This document shows positions 51,458 through 58,758 of a stretch of 64,000 nt of DNA, in pieces. Position 1 is the first letter of the stretch. Each line of letters opens with the position of its first letter. The translations under genes and the position numbers were made by a program. The stretch is from Bacteroidota bacterium (GTDB lineage Bacteria; Bacteroidota; Bacteroidia; Chitinophagales; Saprospiraceae). The DNA lies in assembly GCA_030147525.1 (NCBI GenBank), contig JASBVF010000058.1, forward strand, positions 62,001 through 126,000. The letters are read 5' to 3'. The notes under the pieces are model-generated. The model had not been told where the DNA came from. It searched no databases and saw only the letters and a list, made by a program, of their open reading frames with translations.

Positions 51458-53203
51458 ATGAGTAAATATATCGCCAAGTCGCCTGAAATGCTTCGCAAAG
51501 AAGCCGAAATCAAAGACCTCCGGGCACAACTTAAAAAACGCCAAACCACCCTGAAAAGCCTCAAAACCCGCCTGAAAAATACCCAATCGGATATCGAGGA
51601 AATTCAGCGCAAGGTGCATACGGGAATGTTGCACAAAGCGGAAGCAGTGGATGCCCTGCGCATGGAAATTGCAGAGCTGGCCCGGCAATTAAAAAAAGTA
51701 AAAGGCATGAGCCGCATGGACAAAGAGCAGCTTCAGATGATGGCCGATGAAATCAGCAGCGACGAAATGTTTGGGCCTGCTTATCAGGAATACAAGGCCT
51801 ACAAGGAGAAGCAACAGTCAGCAGATTTCGATTTCGACGAATATGAAAGGGCCAGGATTCACGATGTATTTCAACAATTTCAGGTGAAACCCGAAGAAAA
51901 AGAGCAGCGTGACATTCGCAAGGTGTTTTTGAAGCTGTCGCAAAAATTTCACCCTGACCTTGCTAAAGGCGAAAAGGAAACCGCAGATTTCCACTCGCTG
52001 ATGCAGCAAATCAATGAAGCCTACCAGGCTAACGACATCCAGACTTTGCTGGAACTCGAAAGCTTGTACCTGGCCGAAGAGCTGGATTTTACCACCAAAG
52101 CCGTCACGGTGGACGTGCTTCAGCAGGAAATTGATCGCCTGAATCGGGACCTCAATTTTATCGATCACCAAATCGGCCGCACGAGCGAGGAGATCAAAAA
52201 CTTGCGCCAGTCCCAACTGGGCGTTATGCTGACCGCTACAAACAGAATGGAGCGGGAGGGTGAAGGTTTCGACACCATGACCGCTTATTTTGATCAAATG
52301 ATCCAAATGTTTACCCAACTGCGGGACGGGCTGAAAGACTCGATCGAACTGGGCCGTATTTCCCCAAAGCTGATGGACACCATCATGGGACAGGAAGAAG
52401 ATTTCGAGGACGAGGAGGACGACTTTATCCCCGGCGGCAACCCTATGGACATGTTCATGAAAATGATGGATGACGACGAAGAAGCGATGGAATTTTTAGG
52501 TGGCCTTTTTGACAAAGTTGAAGTCGAGAACCCGAAATTCCCCATTGGTTCTTCTGTGCGGGTGAAGGCAAATGTCGGAACGCCATATAATCGAAAAATA
52601 AAAATGAAGGGCTGGGAGGGCCGGGTGTTAGACGCATTTTATAACAGCAATGAGCAGGTCATTTATGTTGTGTCATTCGACAGCATAACCATCGGGCAGA
52701 TGGCTCCTGATTTCATTAAAAAAGCGCTGGATGAAGAAGGAGACTTTCAGGATTTTGAATTACTGGAACCGCAACTGGAAGCCTGTCAGCCACGTGATAC
52801 ACTATTTGAAGCTACCAAAGCCTATAAAAATGCTTATCACCAACATTACTGGACGGATTTTGTGGAACCTGATCAAGCAAAACGCTTTAAAAAAATCATG
52901 GTGAAACACCCCGATTTGTCAGACGATGAAAACTGGAATGAGCATTTGGAACAACGCCTTACATTTCCTTTTGAAGCTAAAACGAGGGGATTAATAGACT
53001 CCAAAGCCGATATTGCTGTCAATGTTACCGACTTTCAACTGTACGATGAAGAATACGGCTATATCATGGAAATTAAAATGAAAGGCAGAAGTGGAAAGCG
53101 GGGATACCCTTTGTTTGACCTTCGAATGGAAGATACCAAAATTGCACAGGCACAAATACTGGACGATTATTCTGCCTGGGTATGGCATTCGCTGGTAGGG
53201 TGA
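51458..53203 (+). CDS. Coiled-coil J-domain protein with C-terminal CcbP-like domain
   Basis: 581 residues from the ATG at 51458 (MSKYIAKSPEMLRKEAEIK). The frame runs back to 51329, where a poor Ser/Thr/Tyr-rich sequence precedes it. Order: long charged coiled coil (about 10-95); a J-domain at about 145-190 with the HPD tripeptide (IRKVFLKLSQKFHPDLAKGEKE); helices and a second coiled coil; an acidic Met-rich linker (EEDFEDEEDDFIPGGNPMDMFMKMMDDDEEAMEFLGG); a KOW/SH3-like strand region; and a C-terminal domain (RLTFPFEAKTRG ... EYGYIMEIKMK ... GYPLFDLRM). The last domain resembles the cyanobacterial calcium-binding CcbP family by eye. A DnaK co-chaperone role is suggested by the HPD motif. Confidence 0.75.
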   Translation: MSKYIAKSPEMLRKEAEIKDLRAQLKKRQTTLKSLKTRLKNTQSDIEEIQRKVHTGMLHKAEAVDALRMEIAELARQLKKVKGMSRMDKEQLQMMADEISSDEMFGPAYQEYKAYKEKQQSADFDFDEYERARIHDVFQQFQVKPEEKEQRDIRKVFLKLSQKFHPDLAKGEKETADFHSLMQQINEAYQANDIQTLLELESLYLAEELDFTTKAVTVDVLQQEIDRLNRDLNFIDHQIGRTSEEIKNLRQSQLGVMLTATNRMEREGEGFDTMTAYFDQMIQMFTQLRDGLKDSIELGRISPKLMDTIMGQEEDFEDEEDDFIPGGNPMDMFMKMMDDDEEAMEFLGGLFDKVEVENPKFPIGSSVRVKANVGTPYNRKIKMKGWEGRVLDAFYNSNEQVIYVVSFDSITIGQMAPDFIKKALDEEGDFQDFELLEPQLEACQPRDTLFEATKAYKNAYHQHYWTDFVEPDQAKRFKKIMVKHPDLSDDENWNEHLEQRLTFPFEAKTRGLIDSKADIAVNVTDFQLYDEEYGYIMEIKMKGRSGKRGYPLFDLRMEDTKIAQAQILDDYSAWVWHSLVG

Positions 53204-53300
53204 TTTTTGGAGATCGATTAATTGCCAAATTTCTAAGTTGCAGGGTTATCCTAACAGGGGAGGAGGAGAATATTCTTCAATAAAATTTTAATATAAAACT

Positions 53301-53855
53301 ATGGGAGTAACACTACACTACCGTGGCCGCCTGCGCCAACCTGCTGATGTACAGCCGCTTACTGCTGAGTTGGAGGATATCTGCCGCACCTCCGGCTGGA
53401 AATTCAACCTACTTAACTTTCCTGATCCTGAACCGGACGACGAACCCTTCTATGGGATTACTTTTCAACCGCACCCGGAAAGCGAAAGTGTTTGGATGCT
53501 TTTCAACGAGCGTGGCGAGCTTTCGCACCCCTTTGCCGGAAAGCCGGAAGACGGCAGCCTGCCCTGGTCTTTCACCAAAACGCAGACGGCAGGCGTAGCC
53601 ACGCATAAAGCCATTTGCGACCTGTTCCGCTACCTGGAAGGCAAATGGTTTGAAGTTTTTGAAGTACAGGACGAGACGAGCTACTGGAAATCCGGTGATG
53701 CGAAGCTATTGCAGGAATATTTTGACTATCTCAACGATGCCATTCGCTTCATGGACGATGCACTCAATTCACTGCCCGAAGGCGAAGCAAACATGAGAAA
53801 AATCAAGGAAATCGCCGAGCAGTTCAGGCAACGACGGAAACCGCCGGGCACCTGA
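53301..53855 (+). CDS. Conserved hypothetical protein
   Basis: 184 residues, cytoplasmic by composition. It begins MGVTLHYRGRLRQPADVQPLTAELEDICRTSGWK, then an acidic PDPEPDDEPFYGITFQPHPESE, a strand EVFEVQDETSYWKSG and a helical tail KLLQEYFDYLNDAIRFMDDAL. No catalytic motif stands out and I do not know a named family. It is on the same strand as, but 97 bases after, the J-domain gene. Confidence 0.75.
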   Translation: MGVTLHYRGRLRQPADVQPLTAELEDICRTSGWKFNLLNFPDPEPDDEPFYGITFQPHPESESVWMLFNERGELSHPFAGKPEDGSLPWSFTKTQTAGVATHKAICDLFRYLEGKWFEVFEVQDETSYWKSGDAKLLQEYFDYLNDAIRFMDDALNSLPEGEANMRKIKEIAEQFRQRRKPPGT

Positions 53856-53984
53856 CCTGAGAACTGTCAGCTTGAAATTCTGGATGGAAAGCCTCTTCTA
53901 TTTTCTAATTCCTTTCTAATTTATTTCAATCAACCCAACTGCATACCTGCTGTTTTTGAGATGTAACTTATTTAAAATAAATCC

Positions 53985-54013
53985 CCTGCCGGCAGGTAAA
54001 ATGAGCCTGCCGG
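53985..54013 (+). terminator. CCGGCAGG hairpin, possible terminator
   Basis: CCGGCAGG (53989-53996) and CCTGCCGG (54006-54013) form an 8-bp stem with a 9-base loop followed by TAATTTT. The left arm is itself within a palindrome CCTGCCGGCAGG (53985-53996). It lies 130 bases after the hypothetical gene. Confidence 0.45.
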
Positions 54014-54113
54014 TAATTTTGATGAGCCGGGCCAACTAATCATACTTCAGAACAGGGTTTACTGACCGATAAAATTTAAAACCCGATCTTATAAAATTTA
54101 AATCTGTTATATC

Positions 54114-54941
54114 ATGAAAAAAACCATTGAGTTTCTAACCATTCTTTTAGTCATTGTTGCGCTGTTTTCCAGCTGTACTGTTGTTCGTGAAGGTGAAGTA
54201 GGCGTAAAGCGCACCTTCGGGACGTATAAAAACAAGCCATTTGACAGCGGCTTGCGGGTATTCAATCCTTTCACCTCAAGGATCGTGAAAGTCTCCACCC
54301 AAACGGAAAATCTGGAAGTCAGCCTTACGATTCCTTCCAAAGAAGGGCTAAACATCGGCGCCGAGGTATCAATTCTCTACAATGTCCAACCACGCAAAAC
54401 ACCGGATATTCTCAGAAACATTGGCAAAGATTACGAGCAGAATATCATCCTGCCCGTATTCCGTTCGGCAGTAGCCGACGTGAGCGCCCGCTTTTTTGCA
54501 AAGGACATGCACACAGGCGAACGTGCCCAGATCGAATACGCCATCCGTGACCAGATGATGAAAATTATGGGCGACAACGGCATCACCATCGAATCCGTGT
54601 TGATGAAAAGCATCAAACTTCCACCAAGCCTTGCACGTGCTATCGAAGAAAAACTGGAAGCGGAGCAGAATGCACTTCGCATGGAATTCGTCCTGCAGCA
54701 AGAAAAACAGGAAGCCGAAAGGAAACGTATTCAGGCCGCCGGGGTGCGGGATGCCCAGATCATCATCGCAGAGGGCCTGAGCCAGGAAGTTCTGCAATTC
54801 AAAGCAATCGAAACTTTTCTTGAGCTGGCCAAATCGCCCAACGCCAAAGTCATCATCACCGACAGTAAATCCACTCCGCTGCTGATGAATCCTGAGATGA
54901 CTGAAAGTCCACAGTTGAATACCGGTTTAAGGAAAAATTAG
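54114..54941 (+). CDS. Prohibitin/SPFH-family lipoprotein
   Basis: 275 residues. The N-terminus MKKTIEFLTILLVIVALFSSC is a lipoprotein signal with a lipobox (FSSC), so the protein is probably tethered by a lipid rather than a helix. The SPFH domain runs from about 25 to 200: REGEVGVKRTFGTYKN, 'ILYNVQPRKTPDILRNIGKDYEQNIILPVFRSAVADVSARFFAKD' and LMKSIKLPPSLARAIEEKLEAEQNALRMEF. A charged coiled coil QQEKQEAERKRIQAAG and the flotillin/prohibitin ending follow. Such proteins build large membrane-associated rings that influence proteases such as FtsH. It is monocistronic with a terminator after it. Confidence 0.88.
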   Translation: MKKTIEFLTILLVIVALFSSCTVVREGEVGVKRTFGTYKNKPFDSGLRVFNPFTSRIVKVSTQTENLEVSLTIPSKEGLNIGAEVSILYNVQPRKTPDILRNIGKDYEQNIILPVFRSAVADVSARFFAKDMHTGERAQIEYAIRDQMMKIMGDNGITIESVLMKSIKLPPSLARAIEEKLEAEQNALRMEFVLQQEKQEAERKRIQAAGVRDAQIIIAEGLSQEVLQFKAIETFLELAKSPNAKVIITDSKSTPLLMNPEMTESPQLNTGLRKN

Positions 54942-54971
54942 TAGTAACGTGATCCAAAAGTTGAGAGTTTT

Positions 54972-55004
54972 AGCCACGGACAACTAGTTGTTCGTGGCTT
55001 TTTT
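54972..55004 (+). terminator. Rho-independent terminator after the prohibitin gene
   Basis: Arms 54972-54984 and 54987-54999 (AGCCACGGACAAC with one wobble) are followed by a T run to 55004, 31 bases after the stop codon. Confidence 0.85.
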
Positions 55005-55081
55005 ATTGTTGAAATTTTGGGAACAAACGATTTCACCCTGTACGGAAAGATTGGAGTCGCAACCAAATTCTCCCAACTTTT

Positions 55082-55089
55082 TACCTTTG
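55082..55089 (+). promoter_or_regulatory. Candidate -7 promoter element
   Basis: TACCTTTG matches TAnnTTTG, 29 bases before the ATG of the lipoprotein gene at 55119. No TTTG at the -33 distance is present. Confidence 0.4.
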
Positions 55090-55118
55090 ACCATGCATTT
55101 TAAAACTTCGACATTAAC

Positions 55119-55712
55119 ATGAAAATACTTGTTTACCTATCTGCTTTTTTATTGTTGGCATCCTGCAATCCTAATGAGACAACTCGCAAGGAAAAGCGGG
55201 TTCTTCTGCTCACCGAACAAAGCCGCATGCTCAATCCATCGAACATGCAATTCGTCGGGGCGCTTGTACAGCTGGCTTACAACGGCCAATTTAAGCTCGA
55301 CACCATGATGAGGGTACGCAGCGTGGAAGAGAATTTTTTGAAAAATTATTCCGCCATCGTGCTGCTCGATGTTTACCAGGAGCAATTCACGAGTCCGCAA
55401 AAAACCAGTATTCAACGCTACACTGAAGCCGGAGGCGGCACCCTTATTCTCGATCGGCCGGGCACCCCGGAAGACTGGCCCTGGTACGAAGCACTGATCG
55501 GAAATGAAGATTACTGGGGCTCTACGCCCAATTTTTACCGCCATGAGCAAAATGGCGCAGGCCGGGTATCCGCCTTCCGCCTCGACCGCTGGAAAATGTA
55601 TGACTTCAGCTTTGTTCAAAGTGATTTAACCAAAACCATTGACTGGTTAATTGGAAAAAATAAGTACAATCCTACCCTCGCCACAACTCCGCCAAGTCCT
55701 GGACAAAAATAA
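55119..55712 (+). CDS. Putative lipoprotein with ThuA/glutamine-amidotransferase-like fold
   Basis: 197 residues. The signal MKILVYLSAFLLLASCNPNE has a clear lipobox (LASC). The body alternates strands and helices: RVLLLTEQSRMLNPSN, NYSAIVLLDVYQEQFTSPQKTSIQRYTEAGGGTLILD. This is the pattern seen in ThuA-like and GATase1-like proteins, in which 'IQRYTEAGGG' follows the strand with a surface Asp. The protein is shorter than typical ThuA and lacks an obvious catalytic Cys-His pair, so activity is doubtful. A terminator at 55824 follows. Confidence 0.7.
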   Translation: MKILVYLSAFLLLASCNPNETTRKEKRVLLLTEQSRMLNPSNMQFVGALVQLAYNGQFKLDTMMRVRSVEENFLKNYSAIVLLDVYQEQFTSPQKTSIQRYTEAGGGTLILDRPGTPEDWPWYEALIGNEDYWGSTPNFYRHEQNGAGRVSAFRLDRWKMYDFSFVQSDLTKTIDWLIGKNKYNPTLATTPPSPGQK

Positions 55713-55823
55713 ATTCAACTCGAAAAAAATTATGGAAGATAGCAACAGCCGGGCCCATCAAAGTAAGCCAGATAGTTTTTAAAAAAACGCCGGAGCCGGG
55801 ATGAGCAAGGAGTAATAAAAATG

Positions 55824-55864
55824 AAAAAGCCCTGAACCATCGACATGGAACAGGGCTTTTTTTT
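55824..55864. terminator. Bidirectional terminator between lipoprotein gene and tRNA-Asn
   Basis: A stem of AAAAAGCCCTG with its inverse (55824-55838 with about 55847-55861) around a short loop is flanked by A and T runs on the two sides. It serves the plus-strand gene ending at 55712 and the minus-strand tRNA ending at 55866. Confidence 0.8.
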
Positions 55865-55865
55865 G

Positions 55866-55939
55866 CGCCCCCTCTAGGACTTGAACCTAGGACCTACGGA
55901 TTAACAGTCCGGCGCTCTAACCAGCTGAGCTAAGGAGGC
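55866..55939 (-). tRNA. tRNA-Asn (anticodon GTT)
   Basis: On the minus strand the 74-base sequence folds as a cloverleaf. Acceptor GCCTCCT pairs with AGGGGGC, the D arm is AGCTCAGCTGGTTAGAGC, and the anticodon stem has GTT in the loop (55903-55905). The T arm is GGTTCAAGTCC and the discriminator is G. The CCA end is not encoded. Confidence 0.96.
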
Positions 55940-56280
55940 TTTTTATGCCTGAAAGTGATTAAATTCTTCTTTAAGAACTGACCATTTTCAAATGGCGAGC
56001 GCAAAGGTATTATTCTTTTTAATAAGTGCGCAAGTGCTCGCTAATTTTTTTTAAAATTTTTTTCAGACACGCCGGAAGGCTTGAAAAAACTGTTCCAAAT
56101 CTGCGTTTCCCGACGGGGAAATTTTTGCCGGACAGGCTTTTAAACCAGATTTAATTCAAAATAGTGCCTGCCCACAGCTGCCAACCAGCATTAAAACGAA
56201 GCCGGACTTTTCTATTTTTTTATCTTCGCCCCCGAATTAATAAACCAGTTTTTTAACAACCATCTAACGAATAATTTCAT
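55940..56280. other. Divergent intergenic region between tRNA-Asn and the PfkB gene
   Basis: Besides the tRNA promoter it contains A/T runs at 56040-56070 and an inexact -7 box TATCTTCG (56221-56228) that could serve the kinase gene 53 bases further on. No coding frame or known RNA is seen. Confidence 0.5.
56002..56034 (-). promoter_or_regulatory. Promoter for tRNA-Asn
   Basis: On the minus strand CTTG (56034-56031) and TACCTTTG (56009-56002) are 21 bases apart, a near-complete match to the Bacteroidota consensus. It lies about 60 bases upstream of the tRNA 5' end. Confidence 0.6.
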
Positions 56281-57201
56281 ATGAGTCTTCTCACCGTTGG
56301 AACTGTCGCTTTTGACGATATTGAAACCCCGCTTGGCAAGGCCGACAAAATTGTCGGTGGCGCCTGCACCTACATTTCACTGGCTGCTTCTTATTTTGTT
56401 TCAAATATTAACCTCGTTTCCGTCATCGGCGACGATTTTCCGCAGGAAACCCTGGATTTGTTGAAATCAAAAGGCGTGAACCTGGAAGGTCTGCAAATCA
56501 AGGAAGGTGAAAAGTCCTTCTTCTGGGCCGGCCGTTACCACAAAGATCTCAACAACCGTGACACGCTGGACACCCAGCTCAACGTCCTCGCTGATTTTGA
56601 CCCGGTTCTTCCTGCCAGCTACACCGAAAGCGATTTCGTCATGTTGGGCAACCTGACGCCTGCCGTGCAGATGCGGGTGCTTGAGCAAATGAACGGCACG
56701 CCCCGCTTTGTAGCCATGGACACGATGAATTTCTGGATGAATGTGGCGATGGATGGCCTGAAGGAAGTGCTCAAAAAAATTGATTGCCTCGTCATCAATG
56801 ATGAAGAAGCCCGCCAGCTCAGCAATGAACTTTCGCTCGTCAGAGCCGCTGAAAAGATTCTGGCAATGGGTCCGAAATACCTCGTCATCAAAAAAGGCGA
56901 GCACGGCGCTCTGCTCTTTTACGATGACAATATTTTCTTTGCCCCTGCCCTTCCGCTGGCCGAAGTTTTTGACCCGACCGGCGCAGGTGACACTTTCGCA
57001 GGCGGCTTCGTTGGCTACCTTGCTCAATCCGGTGATCTGTCTTTTGAAAATATGAAGCGGGCTGTGATTTTCGGCTCTGCGATGGCGTCTTTTTGTGTTG
57101 AAAAATTTGGCATCGAACGCCTGAAGAACCTTTCTCACCTCGAAATCAAGAACCGGGTATCCAAATTTGTGGAACTGGTGAACTTCGACGCACAGCTGTA
57201 G
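56281..57201 (+). CDS. PfkB-family carbohydrate/nucleoside kinase
   Basis: 306 residues. The ribokinase-type fold is shown by VGTVAFDDIETPLGKADKIVGGACTYIS at the N-terminus (substrate and lid region), CLVINDEEARQLS, YLVIKKGEHGALLF and the anion-hole motif DPTGAGDTFAGGFVGYLA with catalytic Asp237. Adenosine- or ribokinase-like specificity is possible; the sugar is not evident. In Bacteroidota this single-copy gene is often annotated simply as sugar kinase. It has no obvious pathway neighbours here. Confidence 0.88.
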   Translation: MSLLTVGTVAFDDIETPLGKADKIVGGACTYISLAASYFVSNINLVSVIGDDFPQETLDLLKSKGVNLEGLQIKEGEKSFFWAGRYHKDLNNRDTLDTQLNVLADFDPVLPASYTESDFVMLGNLTPAVQMRVLEQMNGTPRFVAMDTMNFWMNVAMDGLKEVLKKIDCLVINDEEARQLSNELSLVRAAEKILAMGPKYLVIKKGEHGALLFYDDNIFFAPALPLAEVFDPTGAGDTFAGGFVGYLAQSGDLSFENMKRAVIFGSAMASFCVEKFGIERLKNLSHLEIKNRVSKFVELVNFDAQL

Positions 57202-57294
57202 GCAGTCTCAGGTTTTAGGAAAGTTGGGAATCCGGGAATTAAGCCATTGAAAATCAGTAGCTTAGTTTTCTGATTTCCAATTTTCCACTTATCC

Positions 57295-58347
57295 TCATTC
57301 CTTATTCGCCAACTGTCCGCAGGCCGCATCGATATCCTTCCCCCTGCTGCGACGCACCGTCACCATCACATCGTGATCCCGAAGATACTGGGCAAAACGG
57401 TCGATTTGATCCTCCGATGACTTGTGGAAAGTAACGCCTTCGACCGGGTTGTACTCAATAATGTTCACACGAACCGGAAAGCGGGTACACAACTTCACGA
57501 GCTGCCGTGCATCCTCCACGCTGTCATTGAAATTTTGAAATGCGATGTATTCGAAGCTGATACGATTTCTTGTTTTACGATAAAAGTAAGCGATGGCGTC
57601 CATCAACACCGGTAAGTTGTTCTGCTCGTTGATGGGCATGATTTCATTTCGCTTTTCGTCGGTAGCAGCATGTAAGGACAGTGCCAGGTTAAACTTCACC
57701 TTGTCGTCAGCCAGTTTTCCGATCATCTTCGCAATGCCCGCCGTGCTCACGGTGATTCGCTTGGGCGACATGTTAAGTCCGTCTTCCGCCGTAATCCGTT
57801 CAATACTTCCGAGCACATTGCTGTAGGCCAAAAGCGGCTCGCCCATTCCCATGTACACGATATTCGTGAGCGGGTGACCAAATGTTTCCTCCGACTGGCG
57901 GTTGACGAGCACCACCTGATCATAGATTTCTGCGGCATCAAGGTTGCGCACCCGTTTCATCTGGCCGGTAGCGCAAAATTTGCAAGTCAGGCTGCACCCT
58001 ACCTGGCTCGAAACACAAACGGTGAAGCGTTTTTCATCCGGTACCGGAATCAGGACCGATTCGATCAGATGGCCGTCATGCAACCGGAACCGGGATTTGA
58101 TGGTGCCGTCCAGGCTGCGCTGCACCTTGTCTTCCGTGATGGCATTGATGGTGAAATTTTCATCCAGAAACTGGCGGAGAGACTTGCTGAGGTTGGTCAT
58201 TTCATCGAACGAGTGAGCTCCTTTTTTCCAAAGCCATTCCCAGACTTGCTTCGCCCGGAATTTTGCTTCGCCTTGCTCCGTGAAAATACCTTCAATCTCC
58301 GAAATGGTAAGCTGCCGTATATCTTTTTTGATTAAAATCGCTGTCAT
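57295..58347 (-). CDS. rlmN: 23S rRNA (adenine2503-C2)/tRNA(A37) methyltransferase RlmN
   Basis: 350 residues from the ATG at 58347; longer frames would run through the repeat and SRP RNA upstream. This radical-SAM enzyme methylates A2503 of 23S rRNA and A37 of tRNAs. The iron-sulfur cluster motif is CxxxCxxC in VGCSLTCKFCATGQM (C118, C122, C125). The Cys that carries the methyl group is C343 near the C-terminus (DIDAACGQL). IVYMGMGEPLLAYSNV and KRITVSTAGI are standard. It lies directly downstream of the SRP RNA gene, on the same strand. Confidence 0.95.
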   Translation of the reverse strand: MTAILIKKDIRQLTISEIEGIFTEQGEAKFRAKQVWEWLWKKGAHSFDEMTNLSKSLRQFLDENFTINAITEDKVQRSLDGTIKSRFRLHDGHLIESVLIPVPDEKRFTVCVSSQVGCSLTCKFCATGQMKRVRNLDAAEIYDQVVLVNRQSEETFGHPLTNIVYMGMGEPLLAYSNVLGSIERITAEDGLNMSPKRITVSTAGIAKMIGKLADDKVKFNLALSLHAATDEKRNEIMPINEQNNLPVLMDAIAYFYRKTRNRISFEYIAFQNFNDSVEDARQLVKLCTRFPVRVNIIEYNPVEGVTFHKSSEDQIDRFAQYLRDHDVMVTVRRSRGKDIDAACGQLANKE

Positions 58348-58367
58348 CGCATTACTGTGAGCCATAA

Positions 58368-58418
58368 AACTAAAAACGATGAACGTGACACACAGTTCAT
58401 CGTTCATCGTTTTTAGTT
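58368..58418. repeat. 17-bp perfect inverted repeat between SRP RNA and rlmN
   Basis: AACTAAAAACGATGAAC (58368-58384) has a perfect inverse at 58402-58418 around a 17-base centre that includes a further GTTCATC copy. It has no T run in rlmN's direction. It lies in the rlmN leader and resembles a dispersed simple palindrome. Confidence 0.85.
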
Positions 58419-58426
58419 CATAGTCT

Positions 58427-58529
58427 AAAAAAATATGGCAAGCGACTACATCGCACCGCTCAACCATCTACCCTTGCTGCATTTCTGCCCTGGGGGAGTT
58501 CAACAGGAGCTGGTCGTGTAGCGCTCGCC
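58427..58529 (-). ncRNA. ffs: Small signal recognition particle RNA (4.5S-type)
   Basis: Read on the minus strand, 58528-58438 begins GCGAGCGCTACA and ends TGTAGTCGCTTGC. These ends pair over 12 bp with one bulge. The middle carries the SRP domain IV core as I know it in Bacteroidota: TGTTGAACTCCCCCAGGG, then CAGAAATGCAGCAAGGGTAG. These correspond to the asymmetric loop and GNRA-type tetraloop (GAAA) that bind Ffh. The outer stem is followed by seven T residues, giving intrinsic termination near 58427. The promoter box TACCTTTG lies at 58535-58542. Size is about 95-100 nt, as expected for the helix-8-type RNA. Confidence 0.9.
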
Positions 58530-58534
58530 GGGCG

Positions 58535-58542
58535 CAAAGGTA
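58535..58542 (-). promoter_or_regulatory. -7 promoter element of the SRP RNA
   Basis: The minus strand reads TACCTTTG (TAnnTTTG), ending about six bases before the first paired base of the SRP RNA. That is the right place for its start. A -33 TTTG is not evident. Confidence 0.65.
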
Positions 58543-58646
58543 AAAAAATGTTTGATTGTTTGAATGCCAGAACTTCCGATTATCAAAAAGTAGTTACTAA
58601 CTACCTGACAATCAACCACTTCAGCCGCAATGATTTTTTTAACTAA

Positions 58647-58689
58647 AAAAACAACGGCTCACAGAATTGTCGCTGCAAACCGTTGTTTT
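58647..58689 (-). terminator. Terminator after the lamin-tail protein gene
   Basis: AAAACAACGG (58648-58657) pairs with CCGTTGTTTT (58680-58689) around a 22-base loop. On the minus strand it ends in a T run. It lies 70 bases after the stop of the gene at 58759. Confidence 0.7.
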
Positions 58690-58758
58690 CAGAGCAAAAA
58701 GTAGCTTCCTTTAAGTTTAAAGGATTGAAAATCAACTGATTTCCAAAACTTCCGGTGG

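Noticed and set aside
57202-57294. Terminator between the PfkB gene and rlmN
   Set aside because: A loose inverted repeat (AAAATCAG ... CTGATTTC near 57248-57281) is present but with mismatches and no T run, so I did not list it.
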